Source: Bog-159 sp035541265 | GTDB taxonomy: Bacteria > Acidobacteriota > Terriglobia > Bryobacterales > Bryobacteraceae | Direction of reading: 5' to 3' | NCBI GenBank assembly: GCA_035541265.1 | Contig: DATKNQ010000060.1 | Coordinates: forward strand, 1-30,512 | Length of the DNA: 30,512 nt | Part shown: one piece after another, positions 14,984 to 22,232 of the stretch | Layout: every line of letters begins with the position of its first letter | Numbering within the stretch: the stretch's first letter is position 1 | Notes under the pieces: model-generated | Told to the model about the DNA's origin: nothing | Databases searched by the model: none | What the model saw: the letters and a program-made list of their open reading frames with translations, nothing else | Program-made: the position numbers and the translations under genes

Positions 14984-16207
14984 ATGGCTAAAGCAACACA
15001 TCTGGAATGCAGTTTGTGCCAGCAGCATTACGCTGCGGACCGGGTGCAACATCTCTGTACTTGCGGCGGGCCGTTGCTGGTCCGCTACGATGTGGCGGCA
15101 ATCCGCAAAGCCTGGACTCGCGACCATGTCCGTGAAGGCCCGGCATCCATGTGGCGCTATGCACCGGTGCTGCCGCCCGCCGATCAGTCAATCGTGACTT
15201 TGGGCGAAGGATGGACGCCGCTGCTGCCTCTGCCGCGGCTGGGCAAGCGTCTCGGCGCGCGCGACCTGTGGATCAAAGACGAAGGGCTGAATCCGACCGG
15301 ATCGTTCAAGGCGCGCGGCCTGTCTTGTGCCGTATCGATGGCTGTGGAGTTGGGCGTCCGCGAAATGGCTATCCCCTCGGCCGGTAATGCGGCGAGCGCG
15401 CTAGCTGCCTACGCCGCAGCCGCGGGTATTGAGTCGCACATCTTCATGCCGCGCGATGTGCCGCAAGCGAACTATATCGAGTGTCAGGCGTACGGCGCGC
15501 ACGTCACGCTGGTGGACGGGCTGATCAGCGATTGCGGCAAGCGTGTCGCGGAAGGCGTGGCGTCGCACGGATGGTACGACATCAGCACGCTGAAGGAGCC
15601 GTATCGCATCGAAGGCAAGAAGACCATGGGATATGAGGTGGCCGAGCAGTTCGGTTGGGAACTGCCGGACGTCATCTTCTATCCTGCCGGCGGTGGCGTC
15701 GGAATGATCGGGATGTGGAAGGCTTTCGACGAAATGCAGGAACTGGGCTGGATCGGCGCCAGGCGGCCCAAGATGATTGCGGTGCAGGTGGAAGGTTGCC
15801 AGCCGGTGGTGCGGGCGTTCGAGCGCGGCGAGGCTCGCACGGAGTTTTGGGAACACGCCTCGACGGTGGCCGCGGGGCTGCGCGTGCCCAAGCCGCTGGG
15901 CGATTTTCTGGTGCTGGAGGCAGTGCGCGCAAGCGGCGGCACGGCGATCGCAGTGAGCGATCAGGAACTGCTGGATGCGGGCATTCAGTTAGCTAGGGAC
16001 GAAGGCATCTTCGCCGCACCGGAAGGCGCCGCGTGTGTGGCGGCCCTAGAGAAGCTCTTGGCGCGGGGATTCCTGAAGCCCGAAGAACGCAGCGTGATCT
16101 ACAACACCGGTTCGGGCCTGAAGTATCTGGAAGTGTACGCCACCCGTTTCCCACGCGCCGCCGCGGGCGAGCAGGATAAGTTGGGGGGGCTGATCACTCC
16201 CCGCTAA
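14984..16207 (+). CDS. thrC: Threonine synthase
   Basis: A 407-residue PLP enzyme converting O-phosphohomoserine to threonine. The N-terminus has a small zinc-ribbon-like Cys set (C9, C12, C25, C27) as in many bacterial and archaeal threonine synthases. The PLP lysine is K109 in NPTGSFKARG. SAGNAASALAAYAA forms the substrate/PLP-binding loop, and the Gly-rich PAGGGVGMIGMWKAF binds the PLP phosphate. The tail has GAACVAALEKLL and IYNTGSGLKY, all typical of ThrC rather than cysteine synthase or threonine dehydratase. The length fits the roughly 400-residue class. It stands alone, with no homoserine kinase or dehydrogenase in the window. Its 3' end overlaps the convergent kinase-like gene by 14 nt. 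Confidence 0.93.
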   Translation: MAKATHLECSLCQQHYAADRVQHLCTCGGPLLVRYDVAAIRKAWTRDHVREGPASMWRYAPVLPPADQSIVTLGEGWTPLLPLPRLGKRLGARDLWIKDEGLNPTGSFKARGLSCAVSMAVELGVREMAIPSAGNAASALAAYAAAAGIESHIFMPRDVPQANYIECQAYGAHVTLVDGLISDCGKRVAEGVASHGWYDISTLKEPYRIEGKKTMGYEVAEQFGWELPDVIFYPAGGGVGMIGMWKAFDEMQELGWIGARRPKMIAVQVEGCQPVVRAFERGEARTEFWEHASTVAAGLRVPKPLGDFLVLEAVRASGGTAIAVSDQELLDAGIQLARDEGIFAAPEGAACVAALEKLLARGFLKPEERSVIYNTGSGLKYLEVYATRFPRAAAGEQDKLGGLITPR

Positions 16208-17543
16208 CCGCCGCCGCGGCCGAAGGGATGTAGACTTTGATGGCGCCGTCTTCGTTCGCCACGCGGATTTCTCCGGTTGACTCGCGCACGATTTCGTCGA
16301 GCGCAGGTAAGCCCGAGGCATCCTGCATGTCAGCCGGCATCGTCACGGTAATGATCGCGTAGCGGTCGCCGGCATCCTCGCTCGTCACGGCGGCAGTTTC
16401 GATCGAAAACTCTCCGGGACACGCGTATTCACGGGCGGAACTCGCCAGGTGCATCAGCAGCAACTCCAGATAGCCGGGATCGATCTTGACGGCTCCGGCA
16501 TCCGGAGCCAGCACAGTACGCAGATTGATGATGTCGCCCAGCGCGCACTGCAGCAAATCCTCCAAGTCCGTGATGAGCTCGTTCAAATCCAGATTCGCCG
16601 GCGGAGACGGTTGGCGCCGGCCGAATTCGAGAAGGCGGTTGGCCAAGCGCGTCGCCCTGGTGCGCCCGCGATTCCCTTCCAGCAGGCCAGTGAACTTCTG
16701 GGCGACCGCGGCCGTCAGTCGGCCGAGGATTTCCATGCGCGTGACCGAGCTATGATCGGGCGCGCCCCACGGTTCATCGCTGCTGCGCTGGCCGGTGGCA
16801 CGGAATAGCAGGCAGACGCCGACGGTCTGCGCATCGCCATCCCGGACAGGCGTGGCGCTGCCCTGGATCGGCACCCGCTCGCCGCGCCGGCCCAGCAGAA
16901 TGGCGTGTCCGCCCAGTCCGATCGCGATTCCTTCACGTAGTACTCTGCCGATCGGCGACGGGCGCGGCGATCCGATCTGGCCATCCAGTGTGGCGAACAC
17001 CTCATCGAGCGGCCTGCCCAAAGCCTCTTCCTGTCTCCATCCGGTCAGGATTTCGGCGACCCGGTTCATCAGCGCGACGTGCCCGTTTTCCTGCGTCACG
17101 ATGACGGCTTCGTCGATGCTGCCGATGGCCGCGGCCAGGCGCTGCCCGCTCTCGATCAACTGGCGTTCGCGGCGGTGCCGGTCAAACGCGATTTCGATGG
17201 CCGTGCGCAGGGTCCGCTCGTCAAACGGTTTCAAAACGTAACCTGAAGGAGCGGTCAGCTTGGCGCGTTCCAGGATCTCGGCATCCGCGTGCGCCGTGAG
17301 GTAGACTACCGGAATCTTGAGTTGATCGTACAGCGCGCCGGCCACGTCGATGCCATCGATGTCGCCTTTGAGCTTGATATCCATCAGGACCAGGTCCGGC
17401 TCCGTGCGCACGGCTATATGCAGCGCTTCGATGCCAGTGGCCGCGGCGCCCACCACCTCGTAACCCAATCCCTTGACACATTCCTGAATATCGGCGGCGA
17501 CGACTTTTTCATCCTCGACCAACAGGATGCGGCGTTTGTTCAT
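16194..17543 (-). CDS. REC-PAS protein with a degenerate histidine-kinase C-terminus
   Basis: A 449-residue protein. A receiver domain fills residues 1-120, with E10/D11 acidic pocket, phospho-acceptor D55 in LVLMDIKLKG, T83 and K105 in YVLKPF, so it looks phosphorylatable. A PAS domain covers about 130-250. The C-terminal part aligns with histidine kinases of the LGRLAGGVAHDFNNLL type but reads EILGRLTAAVAQKFTGLL: the phospho-acceptor His is Gln282. The N-box expected as LAVNARDA reads LASSAREY (Asn to Ser369), and no DxGxG G1 box can be found before the end. It is therefore probably a catalytically dead kinase that responds to the receiver. ATG 17543 is chosen over an upstream ATG at 17711 because GGGAGG lies 8 nt before it and the REC domain starts there. 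It overlaps the preceding sensor kinase gene by 35 nt, so that kinase likely phosphorylates D55. Confidence 0.88.
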   Translation of the reverse strand: MNKRRILLVEDEKVVAADIQECVKGLGYEVVGAAATGIEALHIAVRTEPDLVLMDIKLKGDIDGIDVAGALYDQLKIPVVYLTAHADAEILERAKLTAPSGYVLKPFDERTLRTAIEIAFDRHRRERQLIESGQRLAAAIGSIDEAVIVTQENGHVALMNRVAEILTGWRQEEALGRPLDEVFATLDGQIGSPRPSPIGRVLREGIAIGLGGHAILLGRRGERVPIQGSATPVRDGDAQTVGVCLLFRATGQRSSDEPWGAPDHSSVTRMEILGRLTAAVAQKFTGLLEGNRGRTRATRLANRLLEFGRRQPSPPANLDLNELITDLEDLLQCALGDIINLRTVLAPDAGAVKIDPGYLELLLMHLASSAREYACPGEFSIETAAVTSEDAGDRYAIITVTMPADMQDASGLPALDEIVRESTGEIRVANEDGAIKVYIPSAAAAVSGE

Positions 17544-18951
17544 GAGATTCGACCTCCCTTGCTTGTCCTGCTTGAAATGTGAGCCGGTATCCGGTGCCGG
17601 CCTCGGTGCTGGAGCGCTCCAGCCTGGCGTCGATTTGTTCGGCCAGCAGTTCCACCAGCCGCAGACCCAGCGACCGTGTGGACACCGCGCTTCCTGGAAA
17701 ACCGCGGCCATCGTCGCGGGCCGTCAGCTCCGCATTGCCGTTGGATCGCGCGGAGAGCCCCAGCCAGATATGGCCCTTGCGGCCGTTGGGAAACGCGTGG
17801 CGCAGCGAATTCGAAACCAGCTCGTTCACGATCAGGCCGCAGGGAATCGCCGTGTCGATCGACACATTCATGTCCTCCACATCGGTGCGCAGGGCGATGT
17901 CGGCGGAATTCACTCCGTAAGAGCAAAACAGGCTGGCGGCCAGGTTCCGGATGTACTCACCCAGGTTAATGTGTGAGAAGTCCCGCGCGCGGTGCAGTTG
18001 GTCATGCAGCATCGCCATGGCGTGGACCCGCTCCCGGCAGTCCCGCAGCGCCTGCAGCATCGCCTCGTCCTGAATATTTCGCGATTGCAGGCGCAGCATG
18101 CTGCAAATGATCTGCAGATTGTTTTTTACACGGTGATGCACCTCCCGCAACAGCACTTCCCTTTCCTGGAGGGAGCGCTGGATCTTCTCGTCGAAATGGC
18201 GGCGGTCGGTAACGTCGCGGAAGTACACGGCCAAGCCATCCTCCGACGGGTAGGCATGCACCTCAAACCAACGGTCATGCACCGGATGCGCATAGAGCTC
18301 TTCGCCATGAGACGGCGTGCCGCTGCGCAAGGCCTTTTCATAGATGCGGTGGAAGGGACCGTCCGGCGCTTCGGGAAACGCTTCCCAAAGGCTGCGGCCC
18401 AACAGGTCCATCCGGCTGCGCGCCCACAAGCGCTCGGCTTGCTGATTGACGCGCAGCAGCCGCCAGTCACGATCCACGGTAAAGAAAGCGTCGGTTGTGC
18501 TTTCGAGCGCGCAGACACAGCGCACGTCGGCTTCGCGGAGGGCCTTCTCGTCCATCTTCTGGCGCGTGCGGTCGTGCGCCACCGTATATGCGAGGCCTTC
18601 GGAGACGGATGGCATGGTGCTCCAGGTGACCCATTTGTCCGATCCGTCGGCGCAGCGCCAGCGGCTTTCGATTCCGCCGATTGGATTTCCGTGCGCGAGG
18701 GCCGCGACCCGTGGCGCCGCTGCCGCACGGTCATCCGGATGCAGCAGATCGAGGATGTTCTTCGAAAGTAGCTCCGTCTCAGCGTAGCCCAGGGTCCTGG
18801 TGAGGGCCGGGTTGACCTCCAGGAAGCCGCCATCGAGCGCCGTGATGCACAGCATATCGAGCGATAGAACGAAGAAATGATCGGTTCTGACTTGCCGCGG
18901 CTTCAGGCGGAGCGCTTGCAGCAAGCGAGCCAGGGAGGAGTACCACGCCAT
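17509..18951 (-). CDS. Sensor histidine kinase, PAS-PAS-HisKA_2 type
   Basis: A 480-residue soluble histidine kinase. Two PAS domains lie at about 25-130 and 145-250; the first includes ITALDGGFLEVNPALTRTLGY and the second FFTVDRDWRLLRVNQQAERLW. The dimerisation and phospho-acceptor helix is of the HisKA_2 kind: EVHHRVKNNLQ with H272. The ATPase domain has the N-box NELVSNSLRHAF, G1 DDGRGF and G2-like SLGLRLV. There is no membrane helix, so it senses a cytoplasmic cue, possibly with a bound ligand in PAS. The downstream REC-PAS gene overlaps its end by 35 nt and is the evident partner. No DNA-binding output domain occurs in the pair. No clear ribosome binding site precedes the ATG at 18951. 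The 118 nt between this gene and the metallo-hydrolase gene hold no clear promoter. Confidence 0.92.
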   Translation of the reverse strand: MAWYSSLARLLQALRLKPRQVRTDHFFVLSLDMLCITALDGGFLEVNPALTRTLGYAETELLSKNILDLLHPDDRAAAAPRVAALAHGNPIGGIESRWRCADGSDKWVTWSTMPSVSEGLAYTVAHDRTRQKMDEKALREADVRCVCALESTTDAFFTVDRDWRLLRVNQQAERLWARSRMDLLGRSLWEAFPEAPDGPFHRIYEKALRSGTPSHGEELYAHPVHDRWFEVHAYPSEDGLAVYFRDVTDRRHFDEKIQRSLQEREVLLREVHHRVKNNLQIICSMLRLQSRNIQDEAMLQALRDCRERVHAMAMLHDQLHRARDFSHINLGEYIRNLAASLFCSYGVNSADIALRTDVEDMNVSIDTAIPCGLIVNELVSNSLRHAFPNGRKGHIWLGLSARSNGNAELTARDDGRGFPGSAVSTRSLGLRLVELLAEQIDARLERSSTEAGTGYRLTFQAGQAREVESHEQTPHPVGRG

Positions 18952-19069
18952 GGGTCGTCTCGATGCTCATTTACGCACGGGACCCACGAGCCCGGCACGT
19001 AATCAGGCTTCAAACTGTGGAATCAGTGGCCCAAAAAAGTCTCTATGGCTTGTGAACGAGGCAAGTCCG

Positions 19070-19936
19070 TTACTCCGGCTTCAGCTCGGTCATCATCCCC
19101 GGCAGGCTCCATTGCATCTGCATGCTGTTCGGCGCCCAGCCGAACTCCGCCTGCATGACTTTGCCGACTTCTTCCTGGCTCTTGCCCTCGCGGATCAGGC
19201 CGGTGGCGCGGGTGCACAGCTTTTCGACATTATTGCGATATTCGCGGAGACCGGCTTTATCGGTGACCGCACCATGCCCCGGAATCACGGTATCAAAATC
19301 GAGTTTCATCGCTTCGTCGAGCGTAGCGGCCCATGATTTCAGGCTGCCGCCGCCGGCGTAGTCGATCAGCGGAGTTTTGCCGGCCATCAGGTCGCCGGTG
19401 TGGAGCACCCGCATCTCGGGGAAGTAGATCACCGCATCGCCGTTGGTATGACCGCGTCCGCAATAGATCGCGCGCACTTCCTTGCCGCCCAGAAACACCG
19501 AACACTCGTGCGTGAACACCACGCGCGCCGGCATGAGGCTCGCGGGCGCGTTCGGCTGCTTGTGTTCCACGATGTTGGCGCGCGCGTTGGCGGTCGAGAT
19601 GATCTCGGCCGTGGGCAGGAAGTTGACGTTGCCGCCGCTGTGGTCGGCATGGTGATGCGTGCTCAACACATACTTCACCGGCAGGTCAGTCACGCTTTTC
19701 ACTTTCGCCATGATGTTGCGGTAATCCTGCTCGAACTTATCGTCCACCAGGATGACACCTTCGCTGGTGACATACATGGCGACATTGCCGCCATCGCCTA
19801 CGATTTCGTAGAGGTCGTCTTTGATCTTGTTGAGAGTGAGTTCGGGAGGCTGGCCCTGGTTCTGCGTGTACGCGATCCAGCAACCGGCGGCCAGCAGAAT
19901 ACCGGCGGACAGGCGCGCGGCAAGTGTTCGGGTCAT
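19070..19936 (-). CDS. Secreted metallo-beta-lactamase-fold hydrolase
   Basis: A 288-residue zinc hydrolase of the metallo-beta-lactamase fold. Residues 1-24 form a signal peptide (MTRTLAARLSAGILLAAGCW). The metal motif THHHADHSGG supplies the HxHxDH ligands, GRGHTNGDAVIYF the second His, and PGHGAVTDK the third. The pattern fits the broad periplasmic group that includes subclass-B3-like lactamases and many non-lactamase hydrolases, so the substrate is not assignable. The start at 19936 is preferred to the GTG at 19945 because a TATAGT box lies 7 nt upstream of it and overlaps the alternative start. It follows the nucleoside-hydrolase-like gene after 18 nt, so it may also be reached by read-through from the DUF1592 operon. 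Confidence 0.9.
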   Translation of the reverse strand: MTRTLAARLSAGILLAAGCWIAYTQNQGQPPELTLNKIKDDLYEIVGDGGNVAMYVTSEGVILVDDKFEQDYRNIMAKVKSVTDLPVKYVLSTHHHADHSGGNVNFLPTAEIISTANARANIVEHKQPNAPASLMPARVVFTHECSVFLGGKEVRAIYCGRGHTNGDAVIYFPEMRVLHTGDLMAGKTPLIDYAGGGSLKSWAATLDEAMKLDFDTVIPGHGAVTDKAGLREYRNNVEKLCTRATGLIREGKSQEEVGKVMQAEFGWAPNSMQMQWSLPGMMTELKPE

Positions 19937-19943
19937 GCCGCAC

Positions 19944-19949
19944 ACTATA
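19944..19949 (-). promoter_or_regulatory. Possible -10 box (TATAGT) for the metallo-hydrolase gene
   Basis: On the minus strand TATAGT (5 of 6 consensus) ends 7 nt before the ATG at 19936, where transcription would begin. There is no ribosome binding site. This is the closest match in the window to a leaderless arrangement. Confidence 0.4.
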
Positions 19950-19954
19950 TCAGA

Positions 19955-20890
19955 TTAATGGGCGGCCAGCGGCGGATTTTTCTTTTCTTCCTCAGCCGGA
20001 TGCTTTGGCTTGCGCGGCACGGGCTTGGCGCTGGCCAGTTCCACGTAAGCGCCGACGATGCGGTCCTTCTGCGTGGGATCGAGCACCAGTTGCCGGGGAT
20101 TCCCGCTGCCGGAGAGCTTGAAGTATCCGTCGTTCGGATGCACGGCGTAAAGCATCGCCGCCATGGCATACGAGGGCGCGTCGTAAGGCATCGGCCGGTA
20201 CGCGCAATAAGCATCCACGACCGGATCGGCGGTGGTCCAGGCGAAATCTTTCTCAATCGCTTCACCGGGGAATGGTAGCGCGTCGCCAATCTCGCGGCCG
20301 GCCATCGCAATCGGCGTCGGCCATTCGGCGAACAGCTTTTGCGCCGCGGCAGCGTCCGACTCAACGCCCACGCCAGTCACCGAAAGCAGCCGCACCTTGC
20401 GCATAATCCAATCCTTCGCCCCGTACATATCGAGCAGTTGCACGAGGTTGGTGGCCGGTCCGCTCAGCACGATAACGGCGTCCTGGTCGTATTGGGCCAT
20501 CAGGGCATTGCGAAACAGGGTCGGCACTTCGGCGGTGTCCTCGATGCTCTGGATGGTGTTCGGATAGACCGGCTGGCCGTCCGCCCCGCGTTTGCCGAGC
20601 GGCTGGCTGAGCATCGGCAGCCGGGCGGCGGGCTTTCCGTCCGCAAGACCGACCGGCGGCGGATGCATGGCCTTGGCCGCCGTACACGTGGCCGCCCCGG
20701 CGTAAAAGGCCCACAGCGAATCGCAGAATTGCGCGGCTTCCAGATCCGGGCAGCTCACGCCCACGGCCGCAGTGCGCGCTTGGCCCTTGCCCCCGTACGC
20801 ATGCAGCATGGCCAGGGCCAGCACATCGTCGATGCGCCGCATCGCGGAATCGAACAGGACTCCTACGGCCGGCTTGGCGCCCGGAAACAT
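19955..20890 (-). CDS. Nucleoside hydrolase-like (IUNH fold) protein
   Basis: A 311-residue protein resembling inosine-uridine nucleoside hydrolases, which cleave the N-glycosidic bond of ribonucleosides using a Ca-bound Asp cluster. The first strand and loop, GVLFDSAMRRIDDVLALAML, align with the family's DTDxGxDDAxAL region; the first Asp and the final DD are present, but the usual second Asp (DTD) appears as Ala. The later VIVLSGPATNLVQLL matches the family's GPLTNLA motif. The altered metal cluster may mean changed activity. The start at 20890 lies 1 nt after the DUF1552 stop and begins almost directly at the core; an ATG at 20944 would overlap that gene by 53 nt. No signal peptide is seen, which is odd next to two exported partners. 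A Lys/Pro-rich tail ends the protein. Confidence 0.72.
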   Translation of the reverse strand: MFPGAKPAVGVLFDSAMRRIDDVLALAMLHAYGGKGQARTAAVGVSCPDLEAAQFCDSLWAFYAGAATCTAAKAMHPPPVGLADGKPAARLPMLSQPLGKRGADGQPVYPNTIQSIEDTAEVPTLFRNALMAQYDQDAVIVLSGPATNLVQLLDMYGAKDWIMRKVRLLSVTGVGVESDAAAAQKLFAEWPTPIAMAGREIGDALPFPGEAIEKDFAWTTADPVVDAYCAYRPMPYDAPSYAMAAMLYAVHPNDGYFKLSGSGNPRQLVLDPTQKDRIVGAYVELASAKPVPRKPKHPAEEEKKNPPLAAH

Positions 20891-20891
20891 G

Positions 20892-22232
20892 TCAGGCCAG
20901 ATCCAGCACGTCGAGCCGTCCGGTGGAATCTCCGAAATGTTCAACGTGCACGCCCATGCGGTCCATCATCGCCAGGAACAGATTGCACATAGGAGTCTCT
21001 TTGCGATAAACGATGCGCCGGCCGGGTTTGAAATGGCTGCCGCCGCGGCCCGCGACCAGGGTCGGCAGATCCTCGTGCAGGTGCCGGTTGCCGTCGGAAA
21101 GCCCCGCGCCGTACACGATCATGCAATTGTCGAGCAGCGAGCCGTCGCCCTCGCGGATCGCCTTCACCTTCGCGATCCAGGCGGCGAACTGCGTCACGTG
21201 ATAGCTGTTGATCTGCGTTACCTTTTCGATCAGATCCGGGTGATTGCGATGATGCGTGAGCGGATGATGCCCATCGGCGATGTCGATTTCGCGATAGGGC
21301 CGCGAGGTGCCTTCGTGGGTGACCAGGAACGTGATGACGCGCGTGAGGTCTGATTGGAAGGCGATCGTCATCATGTCCGTCATCAGCCTGAAGTGCTCGG
21401 CAAAATCGGCCGGCGTGCCATACGGCTTATCCATGTGCGGGTCGATCTGTGCGTTATCCTTCTCGGCCTTCTGGATCTGCAGTTCCACCGCGCGAATCGA
21501 CGACAGGTATTCATCGAGTTTGCGGCGGTCGGTGGGGCCCAGATTATTCTCGAGTTGATGCGTGTCGTCGCTGACGAAATCCAGAATGCTGCGGCGATAG
21601 AAGTTCTCGCGGGCGCGGGCTTCGGGTGTCATCGTCACGCCATTGCCGAACAGCCGCTCGAACAGCGCGCGCGGATCGAGGATCGGCGGCAGCGGTTCGC
21701 TTTCGCTGCGCCACGCCAGATTGTTGGTGTAGGCGCACGAGTAGCGCGAATCGCAATCGCCAGCCTGGCGGGCGTCTTCCATGCCCAGTTCGAGCGACGG
21801 GAAGCGCGTCTGCCTGCCCACCTGATTGGCCACGATCTGGTCGAACGAAACGCCCGCCTTGATATCGGTGACGGATTTGCGCGGCTGCACGCCGGTCAGG
21901 TATGAGGCGCAGCAGCGGCCGTGATCGCCGGCGCCGTCGAGCAGCGCGCGACCGGTATTGTGGGTGAGGTTGCCGAGTAGCGTGATGTCCTGGCGGAACG
22001 GCTCCATCGGCTTCAGGATGCGCGGCAGTTCGTTCAACTGGCCTTCATAATCCGGGTTCCAGCCCTGCATGATGATGCCGTTCGGCACGTAGACGAACGC
22101 CATGCGCACGGGCGGCTTGGCGTTCTTGGCCGACGCCAGCGCCGGGACCATGGCATCCAGGAACGGCAACGCCACCGCCGTGCCCACACCGCGCAGAAAA
22201 GTCCGGCGGGGCAGCGCCTTCTTGGTAATCAT
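20892..22232 (-). CDS. DUF1552 domain protein, Tat-exported
   Basis: A 446-residue protein of the DUF1552 family, related in fold to alkaline-phosphatase-like/sulfatase-like DUF1501 proteins but of unproven activity. The N-terminus KALPRRTFLRGVGTAVALPF is a twin-arginine signal, implying export in folded form and perhaps a bound cofactor. Family landmarks are present: PVRMAFVYVPNGIIMQGW, ITLLGNLTHNTGRALLDGAGDHGR, AGVSFDQIVANQVG, FPSLELGMEDARQAGDCDSRYSC, and SLLDNCMIVYGAGLSDGNRHLHEDLPTLVAGRG near the end. AGGAGG lies about 10 nt before the ATG. The start overlaps the DUF1592 stop as ATGA. Pairs of DUF1592 and DUF1552 genes are a recurring arrangement in Acidobacteriota and Planctomycetota. Confidence 0.9.
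   Translation of the reverse strand: MITKKALPRRTFLRGVGTAVALPFLDAMVPALASAKNAKPPVRMAFVYVPNGIIMQGWNPDYEGQLNELPRILKPMEPFRQDITLLGNLTHNTGRALLDGAGDHGRCCASYLTGVQPRKSVTDIKAGVSFDQIVANQVGRQTRFPSLELGMEDARQAGDCDSRYSCAYTNNLAWRSESEPLPPILDPRALFERLFGNGVTMTPEARARENFYRRSILDFVSDDTHQLENNLGPTDRRKLDEYLSSIRAVELQIQKAEKDNAQIDPHMDKPYGTPADFAEHFRLMTDMMTIAFQSDLTRVITFLVTHEGTSRPYREIDIADGHHPLTHHRNHPDLIEKVTQINSYHVTQFAAWIAKVKAIREGDGSLLDNCMIVYGAGLSDGNRHLHEDLPTLVAGRGGSHFKPGRRIVYRKETPMCNLFLAMMDRMGVHVEHFGDSTGRLDVLDLA

Noticed and set aside
17544..17711. Upstream extension of the REC-PAS protein to an ATG at 17711
   Set aside because: The extension lies within the kinase gene in another frame and precedes the normal start of a receiver domain; 17543 has a proper ribosome binding site.
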